A stretch of DNA of 64,000 nucleotides from CBDHHC01 sp965263345 (GCA_965263345.1 CBDHHC010000004.1:62001-126000), one strand, 5' to 3'; shown: positions 18,254 to 27,300, counted from the stretch's first letter. The notes: generated from the letters alone by a model not told the origin. Program-made: numbers and translations.

Positions 18254-18544
18254 TGAGAAAAGCATCAAGGGATTATTGATTATTTGTTTTGTACTATAAA
18301 AACATAAAACCTCCTACTTCTCATTCCTTCAGCAATATTTTTTCATCAGTTATCAAAGTAGTTCTTAAATATTGTACAAGTCTTCAACTCATAACTCTTA
18401 TATCTTATATTCTATTAAAATATATTCTAATGCCACCATAGATATGTCAATAATTGTGCATAGACATTACGTAGTATTTTTATATTTAGTCATTTCTTAT
18501 AAAAGAACATGGTTCTATAATTTGAAGGTTTCCAAGGAGGGATA
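18254..18544. other. Divergent intergenic region between zinc operon and Mo hydroxylase genes
   Basis: AT-rich DNA with no credible gene. The right end has the strong ribosome site AAGGAGGG (18534-18541) of the next gene. I see no clear promoter hexamers or repeats beyond the Zur-like box. Confidence 0.4.
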
Positions 18545-19003
18545 ATGTTCAAAGTTAAAGTCAATGGCGAAGAAAAAGCTGTCGATGTCGATAGTGATAC
18601 TCCAATGCTTTGGGTTCTTCGTGATGAAATTGGTTTAACGGGTACAAAGTTTGGTTGTGGTGTCGCTGCATGCGGATCATGTACTATTCATGTGAATGGG
18701 GAACCGACGCGATCTTGTCAGCTTACAGTTGAAGATGCCGTTGGAAAAGAGATTACTACCATTGAGGGTTTATCTGGAACGGTCGCTAAAGCTGTTCAAG
18801 AAGCCTGGCAAGACCTTGATGTGGTACAATGTGGTTATTGCCAGTCAGGGCAAATCATGCAAGCCATAGGTTTGCTGACAAATAATAAGAAACCTTCTGA
18901 TAAAGATATAAATGACTTTATGAATGGTAATGCCTGTCGTTGCGCAACCTATCAACGTATCCGAGCTGCTATTCATCTTGCTGCTGAGAAAATGGAGGTT
19001 TAA
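18545..19003 (+). CDS. (2Fe-2S) subunit of molybdenum hydroxylase, isoquinoline 1-oxidoreductase alpha type
   Basis: The small iron-sulphur subunit (IorA-like, 152 residues) that passes electrons from the Mo site. The plant-ferredoxin cluster is GTKFGCGVAACGSC with the fourth Cys in PTRSCQ; the second cluster is CGYCQSGQIMQA with NACRCATYQRI. It is followed after 3 bases by the Mo-binding subunit, the typical IorAB pair. No FAD subunit is present, so electrons probably go to a cytochrome or similar periplasmic acceptor. Confidence 0.93.
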   Translation: MFKVKVNGEEKAVDVDSDTPMLWVLRDEIGLTGTKFGCGVAACGSCTIHVNGEPTRSCQLTVEDAVGKEITTIEGLSGTVAKAVQEAWQDLDVVQCGYCQSGQIMQAIGLLTNNKKPSDKDINDFMNGNACRCATYQRIRAAIHLAAEKMEV

Positions 19004-19006
19004 GTC

Positions 19007-21163
19007 ATGACACTTACATCATCTCGACGTGACTTCCTAAAAGGTTCTGCAGCATTAGGTGCTGGCCTTGTTATTGGACTTAATTCTAGTGGTTCATTAA
19101 CTGCTAGCGCTATAAAAGATTTTACACCAAATCCATTTGTAAAAATTTTATCGGATAATAGTGTTGTCGTTGTCGTAAAGCATTTTGAAATGGGACAAGG
19201 TGCAACAACAGGTCTTGCAACACTTATTGCTGAAGAACTTGATGCAGATTGGGAGCAGATAAAAACTGAATGGGCACCTGCTAATACCAAGCTTTATGCA
19301 AACCTCCTATTTGGTGCGCAAGGCACGGGTGGTTCAACCGCTATTGCAAACTCATTTGAACAATACAGAAAAGCAGGTGCGACAGCTAAAAAGCTTTTGG
19401 TTGAGGCTGCAGCAAAAACTTGGTCTGTCAAAGCTGATGAAATTACAGTATCAAATGGAATTATAAAACATTCTTCAGGAAAATCAGCAAAATTAGGAGA
19501 TATGGCTGAAGCTGCTTCTCAGTTAAAACTTGAAGGTGAAGTGAAGCTTAAAGACTCTGAAAACTTCAAATTTATTGGAAAATCTGATCTGCATAGAAAA
19601 GATCATAAGGATAAAACTGATGGTACAGCTCAATTTGCTTTAGACTTTAAGTTGCCCGATATGGTGTATGCTGTTGTAGCTCGTTCTCCGCGATTTGGAG
19701 GGACATTAAAGTCATTTGATGCAACAGATACTCTTAAAGTCAAAGGTGTGCTTGACGTTAAACAAATTCCAAGAGGTGTTGTCGTTTATGCCAAAAATAG
19801 CTGGGCTGCTATAAAAGGACGCGATGCTTTAAAAACCGATTGGGATTTCTCGAAAGCTGAGGGCCGTTCAACAAAAGAGATTATTGATGAGCATAAAGCC
19901 AAAATGAAAGAGCAGGGCTTGGTTGCCCGTGATGATGGAGATGTAGAAAAGGCTCTTAAAGACTCTGCTAAAACAATTTCGGCTGAGTTTGTCTTTCCAT
20001 TTTTAGCTCATGCTCCAATGGAAGCTCTAAACTGCACCATTAAATATGATGGGAAAAGCGCGGAGATTTGGGATGGTTGCCAATTCCCTACACTGGCACA
20101 GCCAACTGCTGCGCAAGTTCTTGGGTTAAAACCAGAACAGGTTAAAATCAATACACTTTATGCCGGTGGATCATTTGGCCGACGTGCCAATCCAACATCA
20201 GATTATGTGGCTGAAGCTGCTATGGCAGTGAAGGCTATTGAAGGTAAATGGCCTGTTAAATTATTTTGGACACGGGAAGATGATATTAAAGGAGGATATT
20301 ATCGCCCACTATTTGTTGAAAAAGTTGAAGCTGGGCTCGATAAAGATAATAAGCCTGTTGCTTGGAACCAAAGACTAGCAGGAAAGCCAATTATCATTGG
20401 AACGATTTTTGAACAAGCTCTTGTGAAAGATGGTATTGATAATACTTCTGTTGAAGGCGCATCCACTCTTCCATATATGATCCCCAACCTAAAGGTTGAT
20501 GTTCATAATACCCAAAGCCCTGTTTCCGTACTTTGGTGGCGTTCTGTTGGTCATACACATACTGCATATTCCACTGAAGTGGCTATTGATATGCTTGCAG
20601 AAGCTGCTCAGCAAGATGTTGTTTCTTTTAGAATGGATTTGTTAAAGAAACATCCACGACATGCAGGTGTGCTGAAACTTGCGGCAGAAAAAGCTGGATG
20701 GGGACAAAAGCTTCCTAAAGGTAAGGGGCGCGGTGTTGCAGTCCATGAATCCTTTAACAGTTTTGTCGCACAAATTGTTGATGTAACGAAAACAGATGAC
20801 GGTGAAATCAAAATTGATCGTGTGGTCTGCGCTGTTGATTGTGGCATAGTGGTTAATCCTGATATTGTAAAAGCACAAATGGAAGGTGGTATTGGTTATG
20901 GCCTTGGTGCGGTTATGCGTAATCAGATAACGCTAGAAGATGGTGAAGTTGAGCAGAGTAATTTCCCTGACTATGAACCTTTACGGATGTCAGATATGCC
21001 TAAGATTGAGGTTTATATTGTTCCTTCTAAAGAAAAGCCAACAGGTGTCGGGGAGCCCGGTGTTCCTCCTATTGGCCCTGCTTTAGCAAATGCAATTTAT
21101 ACTGTTACAGGCAAGCGCATTCTCACATTACCGTTTACTGAAAGCGGTATTGAGTTTGCCTAA
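19007..21163 (+). CDS. Molybdopterin-binding subunit of aldehyde/isoquinoline oxidoreductase type
   Basis: A 718-residue IorB-like subunit with a Tat signal (SSRRDFLKGSAALGAGLVIG), so the folded enzyme is exported with its partner. Conserved parts include HFEMGQGATTGLATLIAEEL, the cofactor-binding YAGGSFGRRANPTSDYV, VLWWRSVGHTHTAYSTE and the terminal GVGEPGVPPIGPALANAI, whose Glu is the catalytic base of the xanthine oxidase family. Characterised relatives hydroxylate N-heterocycles or aldehydes; the substrate here cannot be told. XdhC and MobA-like genes follow. A 12-bp hairpin marks the end of this transcript. Confidence 0.93.
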   Translation: MTLTSSRRDFLKGSAALGAGLVIGLNSSGSLTASAIKDFTPNPFVKILSDNSVVVVVKHFEMGQGATTGLATLIAEELDADWEQIKTEWAPANTKLYANLLFGAQGTGGSTAIANSFEQYRKAGATAKKLLVEAAAKTWSVKADEITVSNGIIKHSSGKSAKLGDMAEAASQLKLEGEVKLKDSENFKFIGKSDLHRKDHKDKTDGTAQFALDFKLPDMVYAVVARSPRFGGTLKSFDATDTLKVKGVLDVKQIPRGVVVYAKNSWAAIKGRDALKTDWDFSKAEGRSTKEIIDEHKAKMKEQGLVARDDGDVEKALKDSAKTISAEFVFPFLAHAPMEALNCTIKYDGKSAEIWDGCQFPTLAQPTAAQVLGLKPEQVKINTLYAGGSFGRRANPTSDYVAEAAMAVKAIEGKWPVKLFWTREDDIKGGYYRPLFVEKVEAGLDKDNKPVAWNQRLAGKPIIIGTIFEQALVKDGIDNTSVEGASTLPYMIPNLKVDVHNTQSPVSVLWWRSVGHTHTAYSTEVAIDMLAEAAQQDVVSFRMDLLKKHPRHAGVLKLAAEKAGWGQKLPKGKGRGVAVHESFNSFVAQIVDVTKTDDGEIKIDRVVCAVDCGIVVNPDIVKAQMEGGIGYGLGAVMRNQITLEDGEVEQSNFPDYEPLRMSDMPKIEVYIVPSKEKPTGVGEPGVPPIGPALANAIYTVTGKRILTLPFTESGIEFA

Positions 21164-21172
21164 TCACATTCA

Positions 21173-21203
21173 TGCTGTGACTTTTCAATTTAAAGTCACA
21201 GCA
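21173..21203. terminator. Hairpin after the Mo hydroxylase pair
   Basis: TGCTGTGACTTT and its exact complement AAAGTCACAGCA pair over 12 bp around the loop TCAATTT, 9 bases after the stop. CCTTTATAAAT follows. Likely terminator or attenuator ahead of the maturation genes. Confidence 0.65.
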
Positions 21204-21229
21204 CCTTTATAAATAGATGTATCACTTAC

Positions 21230-22198
21230 ATGCCATTTACACCTTCTGACGAAATAATAGAGAATATCATGCCTTACGCTCTCTCCTGGATGCTTGAGGG
21301 ACAAAGGATAGTGATTGTAACATTGGTGGATATTGAAGGCGCTTCACCCAGAGATGTTGGTGCGCAAATGGTTGTTTCTGAGACAGGGCAATATTGCGGA
21401 TATATCTCCAGCGGATGTATTGAAGCAGTTATTGTTGAACGTGCATTATCTGTTTTACAAAACGGTAAAAATGAATGTGTCCGTTATGGCAAAGGGTCAC
21501 AATATATGGATATTGTCTTGCCATGTGGGAGTGGGATTGATCTTTATTTTGATCAAGAAATTGATATCCCTCTGCTTGAAGACGTCAACGAATATATTAA
21601 GAAAAGAAAAGTATTTTCATTAGAAACAAATCTTGATACGGGGCAGTCCAGAGTTCTTCGTCATAAATTAACTCAAGAGCCTCAAAAATCTTGTAAAAAT
21701 GGACACCTATTTATCAAGGTTTATATCCCGGGTATTCGTCTTGTTGTTTTTGGTGCTGGGCCTTCCGTGAGAATGCTCATCAAAATTGGTTTAGCGGCAG
21801 ACTTGGAAATAGATGGTTATACTTCTGATCAATCAACATATAATGCAATTAAAGATCTTGGGTCCTCTGTAAAACAGCTTAATATCGGGCAGCTTCCTCA
21901 AGTCTCAACCGATCAATGGACAGCTTCCGTTTTGATGTTTCATGATCATAATTGGGAAATTCCTATCTTGAAAGAACTTGTGAAAAGTGAATGTTTTTAC
22001 ATAGGCGCACAAGGGAGCTTTCGGGTTCAACAGGATCGTATTGAGAGTTTGCGCCTGGATGGCTGTACTGATGAAGACATTGCGAGACTGACAGCACCTA
22101 TTGGAATAATTGAAAAAACCAAAAACGCGCAAGCCCTTGCCATTTCTACTCTTGCACAGATTCTTGATCAGGCAAAGAAGGCAGGCCTTTCTTGCTAA
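21230..22198 (+). CDS. XdhC/CoxI-family molybdenum-enzyme maturation protein
   Basis: A 322-residue XdhC-type protein. The N-terminal domain has VTLVDIEGASPRDVGAQMVV and YCGYISSGCIEAVIVERAL; the C-terminal Rossmann domain begins RLVVFGAGPSVRMLIKIG and ends RLTAPIGI...AQALAISTLAQIL. Family members bind the Mo cofactor, help sulphurate it and insert it in xanthine-oxidase-type enzymes. Position after the Mo hydroxylase pair and overlap with a MobA-like cytidylyltransferase gene support service to that enzyme. Confidence 0.92.
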   Translation: MPFTPSDEIIENIMPYALSWMLEGQRIVIVTLVDIEGASPRDVGAQMVVSETGQYCGYISSGCIEAVIVERALSVLQNGKNECVRYGKGSQYMDIVLPCGSGIDLYFDQEIDIPLLEDVNEYIKKRKVFSLETNLDTGQSRVLRHKLTQEPQKSCKNGHLFIKVYIPGIRLVVFGAGPSVRMLIKIGLAADLEIDGYTSDQSTYNAIKDLGSSVKQLNIGQLPQVSTDQWTASVLMFHDHNWEIPILKELVKSECFYIGAQGSFRVQQDRIESLRLDGCTDEDIARLTAPIGIIEKTKNAQALAISTLAQILDQAKKAGLSC

Positions 22199-22782
22199 AT
22201 CCTTATTACAAGTTTGCTGTTGTTGTTTTGGCTGCGGGACTTTCTTCTAGATTCCAAGATGGCAATAAACTTTTATATGAGTTTCGGGGTAAACCTCTTT
22301 TTTCCCATGTCTTTGAAACAGTACGCGAAACTCAAGCGGAACAATCTATAGTAGTATTTGGTTCTGATGTGATGCACTTAATTGATAAAAATTCTTTTAC
22401 CTGTGTACATAATACTCGCCCCCAACTTGGGATGGGGCATTCTTTAAAACTGGGATGCGAGGCTATTTGTGATCATATTGATGGCGTGTTTGTCTGCCTT
22501 GCAGATATGCCTTTGATTACTTTGGATGTCTTTCAGAAGCTTTCTTATAGTTTTTCGCCTGAGCACAATCAACATATTTGTGTTCCTATGTACAACCATC
22601 AAAATGGACATCCTGTTTTGTTCTCTGCTAAATTCTTTCCTGACCTTAGGCAGATTGAGGGAGATCAAGGTGCTAAAGGGATTTTGAGAACATATAAAAA
22701 CCAAGTTGTTTCTGTTCCTGTGAATGACAAGGGCGTCTTAACTGATTTTGATCGCTTAGAAGATTTTTCATCGCATTGTTAA
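22192..22782 (+). CDS. MobA-like nucleotidyltransferase (molybdenum cofactor cytidylyltransferase type)
   Basis: A 196-residue NTP-transferase (MocA/MobA-like). The nucleotide loop is VVVLAAGLSSRFQDGNKLLY, followed by GMGHSLKLGCEAI, GVFVCLADMPLIT and NGHPVLFSAKFFPDL. Such enzymes join CMP to molybdopterin for xanthine-oxidase-family proteins. It begins with TTG 7 bases inside the end of the XdhC gene, so translation is coupled. An alternative reading as another small NTP transferase is made unlikely by the context. Confidence 0.88.
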   Translation: MLNPYYKFAVVVLAAGLSSRFQDGNKLLYEFRGKPLFSHVFETVRETQAEQSIVVFGSDVMHLIDKNSFTCVHNTRPQLGMGHSLKLGCEAICDHIDGVFVCLADMPLITLDVFQKLSYSFSPEHNQHICVPMYNHQNGHPVLFSAKFFPDLRQIEGDQGAKGILRTYKNQVVSVPVNDKGVLTDFDRLEDFSSHC

Positions 22783-22848
22783 TTTGACCAAATTTTTGAG
22801 TTAAGTCAGAATGAAATTTGATTTTTAAATTTATTTATGGAGCCAATG

Positions 22849-23445
22849 ATGTCTGAAGCGCAAAAACTTGAATATGAAATTATGGAGAAAACCAAGCAGC
22901 TTCTTGCCTTAAGACAAGCAGAGAAAGGTGTTGAAGTTCAAGATTATACGTTTCAAACATTAGATGGGCATACAAGTCTTTCTGACATGTTCGCCGGACG
23001 AGATCGTTTGCTTGTGATTCATAATATGGGACAAGGATGTCGGTATTGTACGCTTTGGGCTGATGGTATTAATGGGGTTTTAGAGCATTTAGAAAATGCG
23101 ATGGCTATTGCTTTTGTTTCGAAAGATACGCCTGATCTGCAACGTAAGATGGCGCTTGATCGTGGTTGGAAATTTCGCATGGCCTCACATGGTGGTGGCA
23201 GTTATATGAAGGAGCAATGCGGCATGGGAGAATATGAAAATATGCCCGGATGTGCTGTCTATCATTTAAAAGAAGGCAAAATTTATAGAGGTGGGCAGAC
23301 ATATTTTGGCCCCGGAGACCTTTATTCTCCAGTTTGGCATTTTCTTGCTCTTGCCGGTCTTGGTGAAGAGCAATGGACGCCCCAGTTTCATTATTGGAAA
23401 AGACCTGAAAAACTTGATGATGGTGGGGAGAATGTTGAAGGGTAA
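22849..23445 (+). CDS. DUF899 family thioredoxin-fold protein
   Basis: A protein of 198 residues of the DUF899 family, which has a thioredoxin-like fold. Seen are VQDYTFQTLDGHTSLSDMF, RLLVIHNMGQGCRYCTLWAD (a Cys-x2-Cys where peroxiredoxins and thioredoxins keep their active Cys), AFVSKDTPDLQRKMALDRGW and GPGDLYSPVWHFLALAG. A redox role is likely but unproven. ATG 22849 has GGAG 6 bases upstream and is preferred to ATG 22837. Confidence 0.85.
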   Translation: MSEAQKLEYEIMEKTKQLLALRQAEKGVEVQDYTFQTLDGHTSLSDMFAGRDRLLVIHNMGQGCRYCTLWADGINGVLEHLENAMAIAFVSKDTPDLQRKMALDRGWKFRMASHGGGSYMKEQCGMGEYENMPGCAVYHLKEGKIYRGGQTYFGPGDLYSPVWHFLALAGLGEEQWTPQFHYWKRPEKLDDGGENVEG

Positions 23446-23449
23446 CAGA

Positions 23450-23479
23450 TCAGAGTTATAAGTTTTGATATAGCTCTGA
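23450..23479. terminator. Bidirectional hairpin between convergent genes
   Basis: TCAGAGTTATA and TATAGCTCTGA pair over 11 bp (one G-U) around AGTTTTGA, followed by CCCTTTTATAT. It lies between the DUF899 stop and the convergent DUF4399 stop. Confidence 0.6.
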
Positions 23480-23497
23480 CCCTTTTATATAGATGTT

Positions 23498-23917
23498 TTA
23501 TTTCACAGTAATTGTAATAACTTTAGACATTACAGGCTTCTTGTGAGGAATGTGATTGTGATCTCCTAATAGGAGCTGCAATGTATGTTTTCCTGCAGGC
23601 AATGTAATTTCTGCTTCTGTTTGTCCCCCACCAAAATGACGGTGATTATCATCTGATAGGAGAGGTTCGGTCAAGGCTTCGCCTGTTACTTTTGTATTGA
23701 TCAAAAGATGATGATGGCCAGTCTTTTCTTTCTCAACACCTGCTGGAGCAACCCCCATACCTTTTAGACCAAACTTAACAGTAAAAGTCTTGCCTACTGT
23801 TTCACCGTCTTTTGGACTGATGAAATAAACTTCAGCGCCTTCTGGGGCTACTGTTTGTGCTATTGCGGGGAATGAGAGAATTATCAGTACAAATATTGAT
23901 ATTATAAATCTTAGCAT
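23498..23917 (-). CDS. DUF4399 exported protein
   Basis: A 139-residue protein with a signal peptide (MLRFIISIFVLIILSFPAIA) and one DUF4399 domain: EVYFISPKDGETVGKTFTVK, then GHHHLLINT and AGKHTLQLLLGDHNHIPH. The His clusters suggest metal binding, possibly copper or zinc, but the family has no settled function. ATG 23917 is chosen because GGAGGAAG precedes it by 4 bases; ATG 23944 lacks such a site. Confidence 0.85.
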   Translation of the reverse strand: MLRFIISIFVLIILSFPAIAQTVAPEGAEVYFISPKDGETVGKTFTVKFGLKGMGVAPAGVEKEKTGHHHLLINTKVTGEALTEPLLSDDNHRHFGGGQTEAEITLPAGKHTLQLLLGDHNHIPHKKPVMSKVITITVK

Positions 23918-24105
23918 TTTCTTCCTCCATAATTTTTTTTTCAATAATTTATTTTTCGTTGCTTTAAGACATTCCGCAATTCTTCAATAGTTCAACGCTT
24001 TTAGAGGGTAATCATTGTTTTGAGGGTTTATATGTTTCAACAGAGGCGATAGGGTGATCTTTGATACCGGCAGCAATTAAGAGCACTCTTTAGTCTTGTG
24101 AGTTT

Positions 24106-24765
24106 TTATATTAATTCTCTTACTTGCTCTACCGCATCCGCTTCCTGATACCTTCCAGAGCTCATCTTTGTTGTTACCTTATAGGCATTTAACCAATCAT
24201 CAGGGCACGGTTTCAAAAGGTCTTGATTAGGCTCGTTGAGCCAGTCTTCCCATTGGTCTTTACCTAGAATGACGGGCATGCGATTGTGGATGTCGCTCAT
24301 GAAGTCGTTTGGTTCGCAGACCAGGATTGTGGCGGATAATAGCTCATCATTTGAGATTGGGTCAGCCCATATGTCGTAGAGGCCTGCGAAGGTGAGAGGT
24401 TTATTATCAGCCGAATGAATATACCAGGGTTGGCGTGCGCCTTTGGGGCCGGTCCATTCAAAAAAGCCATTCGCTGGAATAAGGCAGCGGCGTCTTTGGA
24501 AAGCGGCGCGAAACATTGGTTTTTCATGGGCCGTCTCGGCTCTGGCATTATGTGTGCTGGGGACGTCTTTTAAGGTCTTGCGCCACCAGCTTGGCACGAG
24601 CCCCCAATACATCGGCATTAAAAACCGTTGTTTTGCAAAGCCATAAATAAAGCTTCGGGGCGAGATGTTATAGGCCGGCTCAATGTCAAAATCCGACATA
24701 TCCACCAGATCATAAAACTCCTGAAGCTCTTCCATCGAAGAATGTTGCGTAAATCGTCCACACAT
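24106..24765 (-). CDS. SOS response-associated peptidase family protein (HMCES/YedK)
   Basis: A 219-residue SRAP protein that caps abasic sites in single-stranded DNA through its N-terminal cysteine. It starts MCGRFTQ, where Cys2 becomes the covalent nucleophile after Met removal. NARAETAHEKPMF and RRRCLIPANGFFEW hold the conserved Asn and Glu, and MPVILGKDQWEDWL is the usual C-terminal part with active-site His upstream (DIHNRMP). No LexA box was seen in the short region in front. Its base composition is somewhat richer in G+C than most genes here. Confidence 0.95.
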   Translation of the reverse strand: MCGRFTQHSSMEELQEFYDLVDMSDFDIEPAYNISPRSFIYGFAKQRFLMPMYWGLVPSWWRKTLKDVPSTHNARAETAHEKPMFRAAFQRRRCLIPANGFFEWTGPKGARQPWYIHSADNKPLTFAGLYDIWADPISNDELLSATILVCEPNDFMSDIHNRMPVILGKDQWEDWLNEPNQDLLKPCPDDWLNAYKVTTKMSSGRYQEADAVEQVRELI

Positions 24766-24870
24766 GATTTTAAGAGTTTACATGTTTGGGGATGAAATAA
24801 CCAGACTTGAATTTAGGGATTTAAGAGGTCATTATTCTGATTTTTTAAATTATATTTTTGGGGGTATTTT

Positions 24871-26376
24871 ATGGATCGTGACGAGTCAATTCAATTATTT
24901 GAAAAGTGTGAGGCGGCTAGGAAGGCCGCGCTTGATGCTGGTAAGAGTGAGGAAGAGGCTCATGAGGCTGCAAGGAGTGTTTGGAATGGTTGGGCCCAAA
25001 CTTTATTAGAAGAACAAAAATCTCTAAAACAATCAAATCAGTGGAAAATATATAATGAATATGATGCAGATCTTGATGTATTCCGTGATTTTGGAGGAAA
25101 TGAAGAAACAAGGAATTGGTTAAATAACGCACACATTGAATTATCATCATTACAGTTTAGTAATTCAACCCAAGAAATTACGGAATATACAAGTGATCTA
25201 TCATCAAGTAACGATAATAGTAAGCATTTAACTCTATATTGCATAAAGTTAGTAAATTTCTCAGGTTACATATTTCCAGGTTTCTGTAATTTTTCAAAGA
25301 GTAGGTTCAATTGCAATGTGTCATTCAGACGTGCCTCTTTTTTAAGAGAGGCTTGGTATGAAAAGACTTCCTTCAACAATAAAGTTTGGTTTGAAAATAT
25401 AAACTTCTCAGATAATGCATGTTTCAATGAAACGTCTTTTAAAGAGGAAGCTTTTTTCTACAAAACATTATTTTCTGAGAACGTTTGGTGTAAAAAAGCT
25501 ACCTTTCATAACAAAACCTCTTTTTATAAGATTAAAGTTTCTGGAAATGCTAGATTCAAAAATACAATCTTTTTAGAACTCGTAAGTTTTGATGGTGCCT
25601 CCTTTGAGGGGACTGCAAATTATGAAAATGTACATTTTAATAAAAATGCTTCATTCGTTGAAACAACTTTTGGAGGGCCCGTAAGCCTGTTAGGCACTCA
25701 TTTTTTATCAGAAGCTTTTTTCTTTGGGGTTAATACAGAGCGTGGTTTTGATACAGCTAGCGCAAATTTTAAAAATAATGTTCCCAATTTTATTCAAGCT
25801 AACTTTAAAAAATCTCCAAGACTAGATCATATTAAAGTACCTATCATAGGTTTTTGGAAAAGCCTAATTACACTGCCAGATATAAAAAATATTGGTAGGT
25901 TTCGAATTCTTCGTGGCTTAGCTATTGATGCGCATGACTACGAAAGAGAACGATTATTTTTCAAAGGTGAAATGCGTGCCAAACGAGGAACCGAAGAATG
26001 GTTCTATTGGAACATAAGTTGGTGGTTTTCAGTATTCTATGACTTCTTTTCTGATTTTGGAAAATCTGTCTGGCGACCTTTTCTAGCTTGGGTAACCCTC
26101 ATTCCAATTTTTGCCTGGATTTATTTCTTAACTGCTACGCAAAAACCATGTGCAGAATATCTCGGGAATGCCTTATATCTTGCAGCTCAGAATGCTCTTA
26201 TATTCTTTGCGGCAAATCGTAAGAAAGAACTGAGTGATGCATATGAGTGTTTCTATAGTGATGGTAATAAACTGCCAGAGTGGCTTGGCTTGATTGGCCT
26301 TGGGAATACACTGTTATCCGCAATTTTCCTCTTCCTTATGCTTTTGGGTGTTCGAAATTTATTTAAAATAAAATAG
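24871..26376 (+). CDS. Pentapeptide-repeat membrane protein
   Basis: A 501-residue protein. Residues 1-95 are charged and helical (EAARKAALDAGKSEEEAHEA). Residues about 120-310 are tandem five-residue repeats of the Pentapeptide_3 kind, with Phe at the turn (FNETSFKEEAFFYKTLFSEN, ASFEGTANYENVHFNKNASF), which should form a right-handed beta-helix. After a linker (RGLAIDAHDYERERLFFKGE) come hydrophobic helices (FLAWVTLIPIFAWIYFLTAT; LGNTLLSAIFLFLMLLGV). This layout of repeat plus C-terminal membrane segments occurs in uncharacterised bacterial proteins, some channel-like. Function unknown. Confidence 0.82.
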   Translation: MDRDESIQLFEKCEAARKAALDAGKSEEEAHEAARSVWNGWAQTLLEEQKSLKQSNQWKIYNEYDADLDVFRDFGGNEETRNWLNNAHIELSSLQFSNSTQEITEYTSDLSSSNDNSKHLTLYCIKLVNFSGYIFPGFCNFSKSRFNCNVSFRRASFLREAWYEKTSFNNKVWFENINFSDNACFNETSFKEEAFFYKTLFSENVWCKKATFHNKTSFYKIKVSGNARFKNTIFLELVSFDGASFEGTANYENVHFNKNASFVETTFGGPVSLLGTHFLSEAFFFGVNTERGFDTASANFKNNVPNFIQANFKKSPRLDHIKVPIIGFWKSLITLPDIKNIGRFRILRGLAIDAHDYERERLFFKGEMRAKRGTEEWFYWNISWWFSVFYDFFSDFGKSVWRPFLAWVTLIPIFAWIYFLTATQKPCAEYLGNALYLAAQNALIFFAANRKKELSDAYECFYSDGNKLPEWLGLIGLGNTLLSAIFLFLMLLGVRNLFKIK

Positions 26377-26402
26377 ATGTTCAAGCTGGTTCCTACATGG
26401 AA

Positions 26403-26687
26403 CTAATGATAATCTTCCAGGTCTATATTATAAGGGCTTTCTTCGTCCCATTGGAATGTTAAACGCCAATTTCGTGAGACTGATACGGCAAAAACGCCTT
26501 TTCGTTTTCCCTTTAATTCATGAAATCCATATCCTGGCTGGTCTAAATCTTCCGGCGCTTCTGCCTGGTCTAGGGTGTCCAGTATTTTTAAAATACGAGG
26601 TTGCCAGTCAGCATGAATTTTTGATGCTTTCCCGTTTATAAATAAGGTTTTTAAGTTCTTGTTTTTAAAGCTGTCATCATAAATCAT
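26403..26687 (-). CDS. HigB-type (RelE/ParE superfamily) toxin
   Basis: A 94-residue toxin of the plasmid-maintenance killer (HigB) family, ribosome-dependent mRNA interferases. Recognisable are HADWQPRILKILDTLDQAEA, PEDLDQPGYGFHELKGKRKG and the terminal VSVSRNWRLTFQWDEE with DLEDYH, the usual HigB ending. The start codon overlaps the antitoxin stop in an ATGA junction. Here the toxin comes second, unlike the classic higBA order. Confidence 0.92.
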   Translation of the reverse strand: MIYDDSFKNKNLKTLFINGKASKIHADWQPRILKILDTLDQAEAPEDLDQPGYGFHELKGKRKGVFAVSVSRNWRLTFQWDEESPYNIDLEDYH

Positions 26688-27004
26688 TCGGCAGCAATAA
26701 CAGGCTTAATGTTAATCTGTTGTATCTCACGTTCCGCGTACCAGGCATCCCTTGCCACTTGCATACGGTGCCAGATCATGCCGTCTTTGCCCACAGCTTT
26801 ACCAAGGCGTAGGGCCATATTAACAGTCATATTTGCATGACCATTCAGGACCTTGGAGAGATTTGTTCTGTTAACGTCGATGCTTTCTGCCAATTTGGAT
26901 ATGGATATATTCAGCTCAGGCAAAACGAGATCACGAAATACGATGCCTGGATGTTCAGGTGGGCGATTTCTTTCTATCGGCTTTCTTTTATCTGATATAT
27001 TCAT
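26684..27004 (-). CDS. HigA-type antitoxin (XRE family)
   Basis: A helix-turn-helix antitoxin of about 106 residues. PPEHPGIVFRDLVLPELNIS is the HigA family opening; SISKLAESIDVNRTNLSKVL is the DNA-binding helix pair, and MALRLGKAVG closes the domain. ATG 27004 is preferred because upstream in-frame starts at 27031 and 27052 abut or lie inside a palindrome that looks like its own operator. It neutralises the overlapping downstream toxin and likely represses the pair. Confidence 0.9.
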   Translation of the reverse strand: MNISDKRKPIERNRPPEHPGIVFRDLVLPELNISISKLAESIDVNRTNLSKVLNGHANMTVNMALRLGKAVGKDGMIWHRMQVARDAWYAEREIQQINIKPVIAAE

Positions 27005-27031
27005 CGCCTTTTCCTGGGCCTTTCCCTGCAT

Positions 27032-27058
27032 AAACTGTTGCGTATTGCGCAACAGTTT
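27032..27058. promoter_or_regulatory. Operator palindrome of the toxin-antitoxin pair
   Basis: AAACTGTTGCG and CGCAACAGTTT form a perfect 11-bp inverted repeat with spacer TATTG, 27 bases upstream of the antitoxin ATG. This suits autoregulation by the HigA-type protein. Confidence 0.7.
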
Positions 27059-27300
27059 AGCGCGTAAATATTAAAAATGCAATAACTTTATCTGGAGTTG
27101 TAAGACCAATCAGAGGGGGCCTATAAGGCTCGTCCATGACAGGTGATAATATAAGAGGCAACGCATTAGAAGCTTCAATTTTTCTCATGATCTCAAGCCG
27201 GTCGGAGGATACACCAAGCCATATGCAGGGTAATGACTAGAGATATATTTTCCACAACCCATCCGTTTACCACACACCAAACTACCCTTAATTCTACCTA

